Part shown: positions 1-7,589 of the stretch, piece after piece
How the letters are laid out: the number at the start of each line of letters is the position of its first letter
How positions within the stretch are numbered: position 1 is the first letter of the stretch
Assembly (NCBI GenBank): GCA_964556885.1
Contig: CAZKYP010000041.1
Span: 1-20,109 of the forward strand
Direction of reading: 5' to 3'
Length of the DNA stretch: 20,109 nucleotides
DNA from: CAZKYP01 sp964556885
GTDB lineage: Bacteria > Planctomycetota > Phycisphaerae > Sedimentisphaerales > Anaerobacaceae
Notes under the pieces: model-generated
Database searches by the model: none
Told to the model about the DNA's origin: nothing
The model's input: the letters and a program-made list of their open reading frames with translations, nothing else
Position numbers and translations under genes: made by a program

Positions 1-1477
1 CGGTCACCATCTTCACGTTTACTCCCATTTGATTCGCTGCAATAATGGTGTCTTTACAGTCTTCACGAGGCGGGTCGGAAAGAGCAAGTACACCTAAATA
101 TTGCCATTTGTCCTTGTCATCCGTTCTGGCAATCCCTAAAGAACGATAGCCTTTGACTGCGAATTCATTCACCGTTTTCTCCAGCTTATCCTTAATATCC
201 GCTTTGTTCGTAGCAAGCTCGAAGATAACCTGTGGGGCACCTTTGCTGACCTTAAAGTTTTTTCCCTTGGAGTCTTTGATTGTCGCTTCTGTTCGTTTAT
301 GAACTGGATCGAAAGGTTGAAAATGAACAGTCTGATATAATTTCAGATTTTTCGGGTCTTTTAAGCCGTTAATGACTGCATTATCGATTGGGTCCTTGTC
401 TTCTGCACGTGAAGCAAGAGCACCACACAGTATAATCTGTTCTTTATCCGTATTTTTGAAGCTAACGGTATCACTGAGAGTCAGTTTATTCTGGGTCAAT
501 GTTCCTGTTTTATCCGAGCAGAGGATATCGATGCCTGCAAGTTCCTCGATAGAAGCCAGCCGACGGACTATAGCTTGTTTAGCGGCTAATAATTTGGCGC
601 CCACTGCCATAGTCACTGACAGAACCGTCGGCATGGCAACCGGAATGGCGGCCACAGTTAAAACCAGGGCAAATCGTAATGTCGTCAACATGCTTTCATG
701 ACGGAACAATGCTGTTATCAGGATAATTGCAACTAATGCCACAGCGAGAATTATCAGGTAATCCCCGATTTTTAATACTGCACGCTGGAAGTGGCTTATA
801 GTTTTGGCTCCTTCGACCATTTGTGCTGTTTTGCCGAAATACGTTTTTGTTCCGGTACCATAAACAATGGCTTCAGTTTCACCCTGATTTACAATTGAGC
901 CGGAATAAACATCATCTTCTTTTTTGCGCTCGACCGGCAGCGATTCTCCTGTCAAGGTGGACTGATCGACCTCTATAGGATCATCTCCCATAAGTTTTGC
1001 ATCGGCAGGAATTATTTCACCTAAACGAAGTCGAATGATATCGCCTGGAACCAGTTCACGAGAAGGTATTGTTTTCCAGGCACCATCTCTTCGTACACGG
1101 GCATTCAGGGCCAGTTTTTTCTTCAGGGCCTCAATAGCATTTCCAGCCTGATATTCTTCCCAGAAACCCACAACAGCATTCATAATCAGCAGCACCAGAA
1201 TTATAATGAAATCGGCCCAGTGGTGTACGATTGCTGAAAGGATTACAGCAGCTTCAATCATCCATGGGATAGGTCCCCAGAAATATGTAAGGAACTTCAG
1301 GACTGGATTGGTCTTTTCCTCGGTCAATTCGTTGTAACCGTACGTTTCTATCCTGCTTTTGGCTTCGGAATCACTAAGACCTTTTTCCACCGACACCCTT
1401 AATTCGGATATAAGGTCATCCAAAGTCTTTTTTTCTCTTTTTGTTGGCTTACTTTCAGTATCTGTTTTGTTCGTCAT
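1..1477 (-). CDS. Plasma-membrane proton-efflux P-type ATPase (P3A), N-terminal 492 residues, partial at window edge
   Basis: This is a cation-pumping P-type ATPase of the P3A (H+-exporting) type, which uses ATP to move protons out across the inner membrane. I translated it by hand from the reverse strand; the frame is open to the window edge, so the C-terminal transmembrane helices and part of the hydrolase domain lie outside. An N-terminal cation-ATPase domain covers residues 15-75, with helices at about 65-107. The actuator loop holds TGES at 176-179. A helix pair lies at 237-295 and carries the P3A-type AIPVAMP motif (277-283). The phosphorylation motif DKTGTLT begins at D322. The nucleotide-binding KGAP is at 412-415 and DPPR at 468-471. 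The start ATG at 1477 has GAGGA 9 bases upstream. Typical family length is about 800 residues. The transport ion is inferred from subfamily motifs; a different monovalent cation cannot be excluded. Confidence 0.93.
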   Translation of the reverse strand, partial: MTNKTDTESKPTKREKKTLDDLISELRVSVEKGLSDSEAKSRIETYGYNELTEEKTNPVLKFLTYFWGPIPWMIEAAVILSAIVHHWADFIIILVLLIMNAVVGFWEEYQAGNAIEALKKKLALNARVRRDGAWKTIPSRELVPGDIIRLRLGEIIPADAKLMGDDPIEVDQSTLTGESLPVERKKEDDVYSGSIVNQGETEAIVYGTGTKTYFGKTAQMVEGAKTISHFQRAVLKIGDYLIILAVALVAIILITALFRHESMLTTLRFALVLTVAAIPVAMPTVLSVTMAVGAKLLAAKQAIVRRLASIEELAGIDILCSDKTGTLTQNKLTLSDTVSFKNTDKEQIILCGALASRAEDKDPIDNAVINGLKDPKNLKLYQTVHFQPFDPVHKRTEATIKDSKGKNFKVSKGAPQVIFELATNKADIKDKLEKTVNEFAVKGYRSLGIARTDDKDKWQYLGVLALSDPPREDCKDTIIAANQMGVNVKMVT

Positions 1478-1506
1478 TTTGTATTTCCTCTTTCGAGACC
1501 ATTCAT
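1474..1506 (-). other. Possible 10-residue leader peptide overlapping the ATPase start
   Basis: A short frame, ATG at 1506, encodes MNGLERGNTK and ends in a TGA that overlaps the ATPase start codon as ATGA. It has its own good ribosome site (GAGGGAG, about 7 bases upstream). The ATPase also has its own GAGGA site inside this frame. The arrangement could give translational coupling or attenuation. It could also be chance, because the frame extends upstream as a 76-codon reading frame overlapping the neighbouring gene's 3' end with no sign of coding. Low confidence. Confidence 0.22.
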
Positions 1507-1633
1507 ATTATAACTCCCTCTTTTTTTGCTCGAGTGTTTTTTGTCTTCGGCCTCCCGGTTGAGCGGCATAACAGGCTCCGTATTCGATGGTCTGAGATTA
1601 AACCACCGTGATCTGCTGCTGTTCCGATGTGTA

Positions 1634-2374
1634 TTATCTACTCTCTCGATTAAAGAAGTTAACATTCCAATTATTAAAATTTGAACCATACACTTTACAT
1701 TCAAAGGGCGATGTTTTTTCCAACTTCGTATAATTTATTTCAGTTTGAGCCGTACTCTTGAAAGTATTATTCTCTGTCACTATGGGTATGGAGTGTTTAT
1801 GTATGACAACGAACAGTGTTCCAGCATCATATTCATTGTCCGATAAGATATCATTGCTGTATACGTCAGGATTCCATAAGAGTTGCCTGTCAGATCGGGA
1901 AGATAGCTTATTAACTATACCGTTTCCGAAATTTACATCGTTTTTATACTCACTTGTATTGGGATTCCAAATAAGTGTTATTTCAACATATTGACATTTA
2001 TCAATGTCGGGATGTAATGCATCTTCAACGAAAATTTTTTCGACTGCAATTCGAATGTTTTTTGTGAACCTTGTGCTTTTGACCAGATGATCCATGGCCG
2101 GTAGATTATTAGCCAAGACAGAGAGGGTAAAGTCATTACGGTCTCTTTGTGTTTTTATTGCAGCATTCGGCTGGATGATTGGATCTGCCGCAAAGCCGGC
2201 AGCAAAGATCGAGGCGATGTGCTCATTATTTGTATTTCTATTATAGGTGTTGGTTCCACAGGTAAAAACGCAAATCATGACGAAAATGAATAATCCAAAA
2301 ATAGATTCAAGCTTATCCTGTATTTGTATTATAATATTCCGAAAAACATTTGTTTGCCTTCCAAATCGTTTCAT
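1634..2374 (-). CDS. Hypothetical membrane-anchored or secreted protein, 246 residues
   Basis: I do not recognise this protein. A basic N-terminus is followed by one hydrophobic segment at about residues 24-40 that ends in a cysteine (VFTCG). This could be a signal anchor or an atypical lipoprotein signal; F and T before the cysteine are poor lipobox residues. The remaining 200 residues are soluble, rich in N, D and T, and predicted extracytoplasmic. A central stretch (about 125-200) with a WNPN motif and a later YDAG motif faintly recalls the C-terminal domain of YfbK-type von Willebrand proteins (DUF3520), but this resemblance is by eye only and weak. The start ATG has GGAAGG close upstream. 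The gene is visibly more AT-rich than the kinase next to it. It lies 156 bases upstream of the H+-ATPase on the same strand, so co-transcription is possible. Confidence 0.6.
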   Translation of the reverse strand: MKRFGRQTNVFRNIIIQIQDKLESIFGLFIFVMICVFTCGTNTYNRNTNNEHIASIFAAGFAADPIIQPNAAIKTQRDRNDFTLSVLANNLPAMDHLVKSTRFTKNIRIAVEKIFVEDALHPDIDKCQYVEITLIWNPNTSEYKNDVNFGNGIVNKLSSRSDRQLLWNPDVYSNDILSDNEYDAGTLFVVIHKHSIPIVTENNTFKSTAQTEINYTKLEKTSPFECKVYGSNFNNWNVNFFNRESR

Positions 2375-2693
2375 AATCCTTCCCTTTAATTATTGAAACG
2401 AACAAAATTTATTTCAATAGAAATATTTCCTACAGTCATTTTTATGTTAGATATAAAAATACTGAAACAGGGAAAATCCTTGATTGTGGATAAGTAAAAT
2501 GTTCATGTTTGTAATTAACCTTGACCTGTAGCATCCATTATAAGCCACATATTCCTGTAGTCTTTAATTGATTTGCACAAGTCTTGAGCGTACAATAAAC
2601 TTATAAGAACACTATTGACCGGCAAACTATGAAGACGTAGTACTCCGAATTACGAGTAAGGTAACCTGGCAATATTCAAAGAAGTCGGAGAAT
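2375..2693. promoter_or_regulatory. Divergent intergenic region between the minus-strand ATPase arm and the sensor kinase
   Basis: This 319-base AT-rich gap must hold promoters for both directions, since the flanking genes diverge. I see no reading frame worth calling. It contains an 8-base inverted repeat near the minus-strand gene (2391-2419). It also holds two copies of TTGA(C/G)C-N12-TATAAG (2521-2544 and 2584-2607). An AATTACGA octamer at 2648-2655 is shared with both copies of the 42-bp element found at 6231 and 11666. No confident -35/-10 pair with standard 16-18 base spacing was found by eye. The kinase ribosome site (GGAG) ends just before 2694. Confidence 0.5.
2391..2419. repeat. 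Inverted repeat, 8-base arms, 13-base spacer
   Basis: TATTGAAA (2391-2398) and TTTCAATA (2412-2419) are exact reverse complements. The repeat lies 17-45 bases upstream of the start codon of the 246-residue unknown protein. It could be an operator or a stem in that gene's 5' leader. In DNA this AT-rich such a repeat could also be chance. Confidence 0.4.
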
Positions 2694-5498
2694 ATGAAAA
2701 ACTATTTACGTTATTTTTACGCGATATTGGCAATTCCGGTCGTCGTTCTAACGCGTTTTGCCCTGTTGCCGTTAACAGGCCACGGCACGCCGTTTATAAC
2801 GCTCTTCCCAGCGACGGTTGTCATCGCTTTACTGGGCGGAATGGGCCCGGCGGTACTGACGGGTGTTCTTGGTGTGCTGATAACAGACTACTTTTTCATA
2901 TCACCGCTGCATTCATGGGATATTGGTATCGAATTTTGGTCTCGGACTGCTGTGCTGATCCTGACCAGCGTCTTTGTTGGCTATGTTGGTCAAGTACTGC
3001 GACTTGCTCGCATAAAGGCTGAGAAACAGGCCGTTGAGTTGCACCAGAGCCGCGAAGACCTCAAACGCGCCCAGACCGTGGCGCATACAGGGAGCTGGCG
3101 ATTAGATGTTCGAAATAATAAATTAATCTGGTCTGACGAGGCCTATCGCATTTTCGGTGTTTCTACCAGAACAGCACTGACATATGAATCTTTTCTTTCC
3201 TATATCCATCCCGACGACCGACAATATGTCGAAGAGAAGTGGGAGGCTGCCCTCAAAGGGGAAAAATACGATATAGAGCACCGAATCGTTGTTGACGGCC
3301 AAATCAATTGGGTCCGCGAAAGAGCGGAATTAGAGTATGAAAAGGACGGCGCACTCTCAGGCGGATTCGGCACAGTAACGGATATTACAGAACGAAAGAA
3401 AAGAGAAGAAACTCTTTACCGGCTTAACCGGACACTTAGGGCGCTCACCAACAGCACACAGGTAATGGTGCGTGCGAAAGATGAGTTGGAGTACATCCAG
3501 GAAGTATGCGATATAATCGTTAAAGACTGTGGCTACATGATGGTTTGGATCGGTTTTGCCGAGAATGACCAGGCTAAAGGTGTCCGGCCCGTTGCGTACT
3601 CGGGTTTTGAAAAAGGGTATATCGAGACTCTCAAAATTACCTGGGCGGACGCCGAACGGGGTCGAGGCCCCACCGGCACAGCTATACGAACCGGCAAGAT
3701 TTGCTTTTGCAGAAATATGCTGACCGACCCCGCCTTCGAGCCGTGGCGAGCAGATGCTCTGGAACGAGGTTATGCTTCTTCCATATCTATTCCCCTGATG
3801 AGCGGGCATGCGGCCTTTGGCGCCCTGACTATCTATTCGACAGAGCCGGATCCGTTCTCGCGGGATGAGGTGAATTTACTCACCGAACTGGTAAGCGACC
3901 TTTCCTTTGGGATAACTTCAATCCGGCTTCGCATAACACGCGATGAGGCAGAGGAAGCACTTCGGGAAAGTGAAAGAAAGTATCGGGAGCTGGTCCAAAA
4001 TGCCAATAGCGCCATCATTCAATGGAACCGTGACGGTAAGATCACTTTATTCAATGAATATGCCCAGCAGTTTTTCGGCTATTCGGCCGATGAAATGCTT
4101 GGCGGGCCGGTGGATATCCTCCTGCCGCAAGGCCAATCCGAAGAAGTGGACCCGTCGGAATTGATTCGAGGTGTTGTCAACGAGCCTCAGCGTTATGCCA
4201 ACAACATCAATGAGAATGTTTGCAAGGATGGGCATCGAGTGTGGATGGCCTGGACCAACAAGCCTATTTATGACGAAAACGGACAGGTCTCGGAGATACT
4301 TGCCATTGGAGCCGATATCACCAAACAGAAGAAAGCCGAAGAATCTCTGCAAAAAGCGAGAGTTGAGCTGGAGACTCGTGTCAGGGAGCGAACTGCCGAG
4401 CTGAATAAGACCGTTTCGCAATTGCAGGAGCAGATAATAAGCCGAATCAAGGCCGAGGAAATTGCCACAGCCGAACGGCAGCGGTTCAATGACGTACTGG
4501 AGACGCTGCCGGTTTACGTTTGCCTGCTGACGCCGGACTATTATATGTCCTTCGCCAATCGCGTCTTCCGTGAGCTATTCGGCTATTACCCCGACAAGAA
4601 ATGCTATGAGTTCCTGTTCGACCGGTCAAAACCCTGTGAAAACTGTAAAACCTATAAAGTCTTTGAGACCAACAAGCCCCAACACTGGGAATGGACCGGT
4701 CCCAACGGTAGAGATTACGATATATTCGATTTCCCATTTAAAGATACTGACGGCTCACGTCTCATTCTCGAAATGGGCATCGATATTACCGAACAAAAGC
4801 AGGCCGAGAGAAGGATACTCGACGATCAGGAACAACTAAGGGCGCTGACAGCGGAATTACTGATGGTCGGGGAAAACGAGCGTCGCAAGATCGCAACGGA
4901 ACTCCACGACTCAGTAGGTCAAATTCTTGCTTTTCTTAAAATTGAGCTCGGAGACTTGCAGCGATCCGGGCTGTCCAAAGAATTAATCAGCACAATAAGT
5001 CATCTCCGTGAACAGGTTGAGCGGGCGATTAAACAGACACGGACACTGACCTTCGAGATGAGTCCGCCTGAATTGTATACACTCGGTCTTGGTTCTGCGA
5101 TTGAAGAACTGGCTCGCCGATTTAATGAAGAAAGAGGTCTGAGGTGTTTTGTGGATGTCTATGATAATTCCTGTAGATTGACCGACCAGTTGAAGATTCT
5201 GCTTTATCGTTCCGTGCGTGAGCTATTGGTCAATGCTGCCAAGCATGCGCAGGCAGAGTCCGTACAAATCATAATGCGCCGAGCGAATGATAATATTGAG
5301 ATTATTATTGAAGACGATGGTATTGGTTTCGACACTTCCTGTCTTGACAAAACAAATCGAACAAAATCAGCAGGTTACGGATTATTCAGTATTATCGAAA
5401 GATTGAGGCAGATGGGCGGCAAAATTGAAATCAATTCTCAGACAGGCGAGGGGACAAAAATTACTTTGTTGGCACCGTTGGAGCAAAAGGTGCATTAG
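2694..5498 (+). CDS. Membrane-anchored sensor histidine kinase, DUF4118-PAS-GAF-PAS-PAS-HisKA_3-HATPase
   Basis: Sensor kinase that autophosphorylates on histidine and passes the phosphate to the regulator encoded next. Residues 1-105 form a KdpD-like DUF4118 membrane module with about four helices. They are followed by a PAS domain (about 125-235), a GAF domain (about 250-415), a second PAS (about 425-547), a charged coiled-coil (548-600), a third PAS (about 598-704), the HisKA_3 dimerisation domain with ERRKIATELHDSVGQ (phospho-acceptor H738), and an ATPase domain with N-box N847, DDGIGFD (874-880) and GYGL (894-897). HisKA_3 kinases pair with NarL/LuxR-type regulators, which is what follows 17 bases downstream. 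The third PAS contains C637, C648 and C651 (CENC), a possible redox or metal site. At 934 residues it is long because of stacked input domains. The signal is unknown; redox state, gas or an envelope cue are all possible. Confidence 0.95.
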   Translation: MKNYLRYFYAILAIPVVVLTRFALLPLTGHGTPFITLFPATVVIALLGGMGPAVLTGVLGVLITDYFFISPLHSWDIGIEFWSRTAVLILTSVFVGYVGQVLRLARIKAEKQAVELHQSREDLKRAQTVAHTGSWRLDVRNNKLIWSDEAYRIFGVSTRTALTYESFLSYIHPDDRQYVEEKWEAALKGEKYDIEHRIVVDGQINWVRERAELEYEKDGALSGGFGTVTDITERKKREETLYRLNRTLRALTNSTQVMVRAKDELEYIQEVCDIIVKDCGYMMVWIGFAENDQAKGVRPVAYSGFEKGYIETLKITWADAERGRGPTGTAIRTGKICFCRNMLTDPAFEPWRADALERGYASSISIPLMSGHAAFGALTIYSTEPDPFSRDEVNLLTELVSDLSFGITSIRLRITRDEAEEALRESERKYRELVQNANSAIIQWNRDGKITLFNEYAQQFFGYSADEMLGGPVDILLPQGQSEEVDPSELIRGVVNEPQRYANNINENVCKDGHRVWMAWTNKPIYDENGQVSEILAIGADITKQKKAEESLQKARVELETRVRERTAELNKTVSQLQEQIISRIKAEEIATAERQRFNDVLETLPVYVCLLTPDYYMSFANRVFRELFGYYPDKKCYEFLFDRSKPCENCKTYKVFETNKPQHWEWTGPNGRDYDIFDFPFKDTDGSRLILEMGIDITEQKQAERRILDDQEQLRALTAELLMVGENERRKIATELHDSVGQILAFLKIELGDLQRSGLSKELISTISHLREQVERAIKQTRTLTFEMSPPELYTLGLGSAIEELARRFNEERGLRCFVDVYDNSCRLTDQLKILLYRSVRELLVNAAKHAQAESVQIIMRRANDNIEIIIEDDGIGFDTSCLDKTNRTKSAGYGLFSIIERLRQMGGKIEINSQTGEGTKITLLAPLEQKVH

Positions 5499-5515
5499 GA
5501 AAGGAACAGGGAAAA

Positions 5516-6169
5516 ATGAGTATCCGAGTCATATTGGCCGACGATCATACTATAGTACGTCACGGTTTGAGCAAGTTGATTCAGCAGCAGGGGGATATGG
5601 AAGTCATTGCTCAGGCCGGAGACGGGCATTCCACGGTAGAGCTTACAAGGGAACTATCCCCGGACATGGTTATAATGGATATAGGTATGCCCGATCTCAA
5701 CGGGATCGATGCGACTCGACAGATTGTCCATGACTTCCCGCAGATGAAGGTCATTGGATTATCTATGCATTCCGGAAAAAAATTTGTGGTAGAAATGCTA
5801 AAGGCCGGTGCCTCGGGTTATCTGCTGAAAGATTGCGCTCTCGAAGAGCTTACTGTTGCCATTAAAACAGTGGCTGACGGTAAAATATACCTCAGTCCCG
5901 CCATAACAGATGTTGTTGTTGAAAATTACGTGCGCAACTCGACGGATAAACAGGATTCAGCATTCTCATTACTGTCACAGAGGGAAAGAGAAGTTCTACA
6001 GCTCATGGCAGAAGGCAAGACAACCAAGCAAATAGCACGACAGCTTCATATCAGCCCTAAAACCGTGGAAGGACATCGCCTGCGTCTCATGGCAAAACTT
6101 AACATTGATAATGTGGCAAAACTTACTAAATATGCCATCCAGGAAGGTTTGACTTCACCGGAGCCTTGA
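5516..6169 (+). CDS. NarL/FixJ-family response regulator
   Basis: Two-component response regulator of 217 residues, the normal length for the family. The receiver domain (about 3-120) has the acidic pair D9/D10, phospho-acceptor D55 in VIMDIGMPD, S83 and K105. The LuxR-type helix-turn-helix (about 150-213) shows LSQREREVLQLMAEGKTTKQIA and a recognition-helix region SPKTVEGHRLRLMAKL. The start ATG follows an AGGGAAA ribosome site and lies 17 bases after the kinase stop, so the pair is one operon and is very probably cognate. The protein is expected to dimerise on phosphorylation and bind dyad-symmetric DNA. The 42-bp element that starts 61 bases after its stop codon is a candidate target, but this is inference. 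Confidence 0.95.
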   Translation: MSIRVILADDHTIVRHGLSKLIQQQGDMEVIAQAGDGHSTVELTRELSPDMVIMDIGMPDLNGIDATRQIVHDFPQMKVIGLSMHSGKKFVVEMLKAGASGYLLKDCALEELTVAIKTVADGKIYLSPAITDVVVENYVRNSTDKQDSAFSLLSQREREVLQLMAEGKTTKQIARQLHISPKTVEGHRLRLMAKLNIDNVAKLTKYAIQEGLTSPEP

Positions 6170-6230
6170 TTCCGTTTCATATGAAAGCTCCATTTTATAT
6201 TTTGCATATTACTTTGCAATAAACTGACAT

Positions 6231-6272
6231 TAAGCAATTACGAAGCTATAATCGAGTAATTCTCCTGTATCA
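6231..6272 (+). repeat. 42-bp element, copy 1, with AATTAC-N14-GTAATT dyad
   Basis: This sequence matches 11666-11707 at 36 of 42 positions with no gaps. The first 15 bases are identical, and both copies keep the inverted arms AATTAC (6236-6241) and GTAATT (6256-6261) at the same 14-base spacing. It lies in the gap between the regulator and ybhG. The copies bracket the ybhGFSR operon. A regulator binding site or a short dispersed repeat are the main readings. Confidence 0.7.
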
Positions 6273-6368
6273 TTATATAGTGTGAAAAAAGTAACTTATT
6301 TGATATTCGCGCTGACTAATCGCAATGTGAATTCAGGTGGTATTTGGGTAGTTGTTCGTTCAGGACGC

Positions 6369-6388
6369 GCTGCATAAGCAGTTTTTTT
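6369..6388 (+). terminator. Weak intrinsic terminator-like hairpin
   Basis: GCTGC and GCAGT flank an ATAA loop (four Watson-Crick pairs plus one G-U), immediately followed by seven T residues. The geometry is right for a rho-independent terminator but the stem is short. It would end transcripts entering from the kinase/regulator pair, about 200 bases after the regulator stop, or a short RNA starting in this gap. Confidence 0.35.
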
Positions 6389-6530
6389 AATCCTTATCTA
6401 TAAGTTGTTTGTCTCATGTCAGGCTGATTGAGAGATGAATATCAATGTATGTTTTATATATGTAGCCGAATCGCATTAATAGAATTGTCATTGGAGATAA
6501 CAGCTAAAAATATGTCGGGAGACAATCATT

Positions 6531-7553
6531 ATGCCAACGAGAAAACGCCGGGTTGTCGGACTTCTTTTGTTTTTCGTGATAATCATTGCTGCTGTCGTTG
6601 GCTTTTTTATATGGAGCATGCTGAAAAAAGAAGATTTTGACAGCAAGCTCGTTCTTTATGGAAACGTGGATATTCGACAGGTGAATCTGTCATTTAACGT
6701 CACTGAGCACATCCGTCAGATGCTGGTCGAGGAAGGAGAACATGTCGAAAAAGGTCAGCTTCTCGCCGGCCTTGAGACGGCCAAATTAAATGCTGCTGTT
6801 TTAAGCAAAGCAGCTCAGGTTAAGGCTCAGACTCAGGTTGTTGCGCGCCTGGAAGCAGGTTCTCGCCCGCAGGAGATTGAGAAAGCCCGCGCCGAGTACG
6901 AAGCGGCGAAGGTGCATGCTGAAAATGCGTCGGTCACGAATAAACGTTATCAGACATTAAAAGAAATGGATGCCGAATCAGCCCAGAAGGCGGATGACGC
7001 AAATGCATTGGCTTTAATGGCTGCTTCCGAATCTAAGGCCGCTAAACAGGCATTGGACCTGATAATTGAAGGGCCTCGACGGGAAGATATTGTTGAGGCG
7101 AAAGCTACTCTTGAGTTTTACATGGCTGAATTGGAAATCGCCAAATGCAACCTTGCCGATGCAAATCTGTATGCACCTTCTTCCGGTGTCATTCAGAATC
7201 GCATACTTGAACCGGGCGATATGGCTTCTCCTCAAGTGCCGGTGTATATACTCGCCCTGACAGATCCCGTGTGGGTTCGGACCTATCTCTCCGAAACCGA
7301 TCTTGGAAAAATTCATCCGGGGATACCGGCCAAAGTGAGTACGGATAGTTTTCCGGGCAAGATTTATGATGCATGGATCGGTTTTATCTCGCCAAGTTCA
7401 GAGTTTACTCCAAAATCAGTGGAAACTACTGATGTGCGAACCAATCTTGTCTACCAGATACGTGTGTATGTAAAAAATCCTGAAAACCAGCTTCGATTGG
7501 GGATGCCCGCCACTGTAGTAATAGATTTACCTGTCAGCACACAGGAAAGATAA
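6531..7553 (+). CDS. ybhG: HlyD-family membrane fusion protein, YbhG-like
   Basis: Periplasmic adaptor subunit that links an inner-membrane ABC exporter to the outer envelope. Residues 7-29 form an N-terminal membrane anchor. LYGNVDIRQVNLSF (42-55) is the start of the barrel/lipoyl region typical of YbhG. A lipoyl half-motif lies at about 58-83, a long alpha-helical hairpin at about 85-210, and the returning lipoyl half at LYAPSSGVIQNRILEPGD (213-230). The beta-barrel region contains DPVWVRTYLSE and IGFISPSSEFTPKSVET, also hallmarks of the E. coli protein as I recall it. At 340 residues it matches the family (about 330). It heads a four-gene operon whose gene order (adaptor, double ATPase, two permeases) is that of E. 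coli ybhGFSR. The start is supported by GGGAGA 8 bases upstream. The substrate is unknown; drug and cation efflux have been proposed for the E. coli system. Confidence 0.93.
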   Translation: MPTRKRRVVGLLLFFVIIIAAVVGFFIWSMLKKEDFDSKLVLYGNVDIRQVNLSFNVTEHIRQMLVEEGEHVEKGQLLAGLETAKLNAAVLSKAAQVKAQTQVVARLEAGSRPQEIEKARAEYEAAKVHAENASVTNKRYQTLKEMDAESAQKADDANALALMAASESKAAKQALDLIIEGPRREDIVEAKATLEFYMAELEIAKCNLADANLYAPSSGVIQNRILEPGDMASPQVPVYILALTDPVWVRTYLSETDLGKIHPGIPAKVSTDSFPGKIYDAWIGFISPSSEFTPKSVETTDVRTNLVYQIRVYVKNPENQLRLGMPATVVIDLPVSTQER

Positions 7554-7589
7554 CCCCCAAAATCGTTGGCGGTTTATGTGGGTCTACGC

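Larger units (their letters stand above)
6170..6530. promoter_or_regulatory. Intergenic region upstream of the export operon
   Basis: This 361-base gap has no convincing gene. In order it holds: a 12-base palindrome TTTCATATGAAA (6175-6186) just after the regulator stop; the first copy of the 42-bp element (6231-6272); a small hairpin with a T-run (6369-6388); and an AT-rich stretch leading to the GGGAGA ribosome site of ybhG. The break between the regulator and ybhG suggests the export operon has its own promoter here. A short frame at 6428-6640 overlaps ybhG out of frame and has no family features. Confidence 0.5.

Noticed and set aside
1474..1704. 76-codon minus-strand frame between the unknown gene and the ATPase
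   Set aside because: It overlaps the 3' end of the unknown gene, has no family features, and its only plausible part is the last ten codons, which are reported separately as a possible leader.
6428..6640. 70-codon frame overlapping the start of ybhG
   Set aside because: It runs out of frame into a clear HlyD-family gene, lacks a ribosome site, and has cysteine and histidine runs typical of a shifted frame.
7566..7589. TTG start extending the YbhF-like protein by eight residues
   Set aside because: It has no ribosome site and the added residues have no family match; ATG 7590 with GTGGG upstream is preferred, though the choice is not certain.
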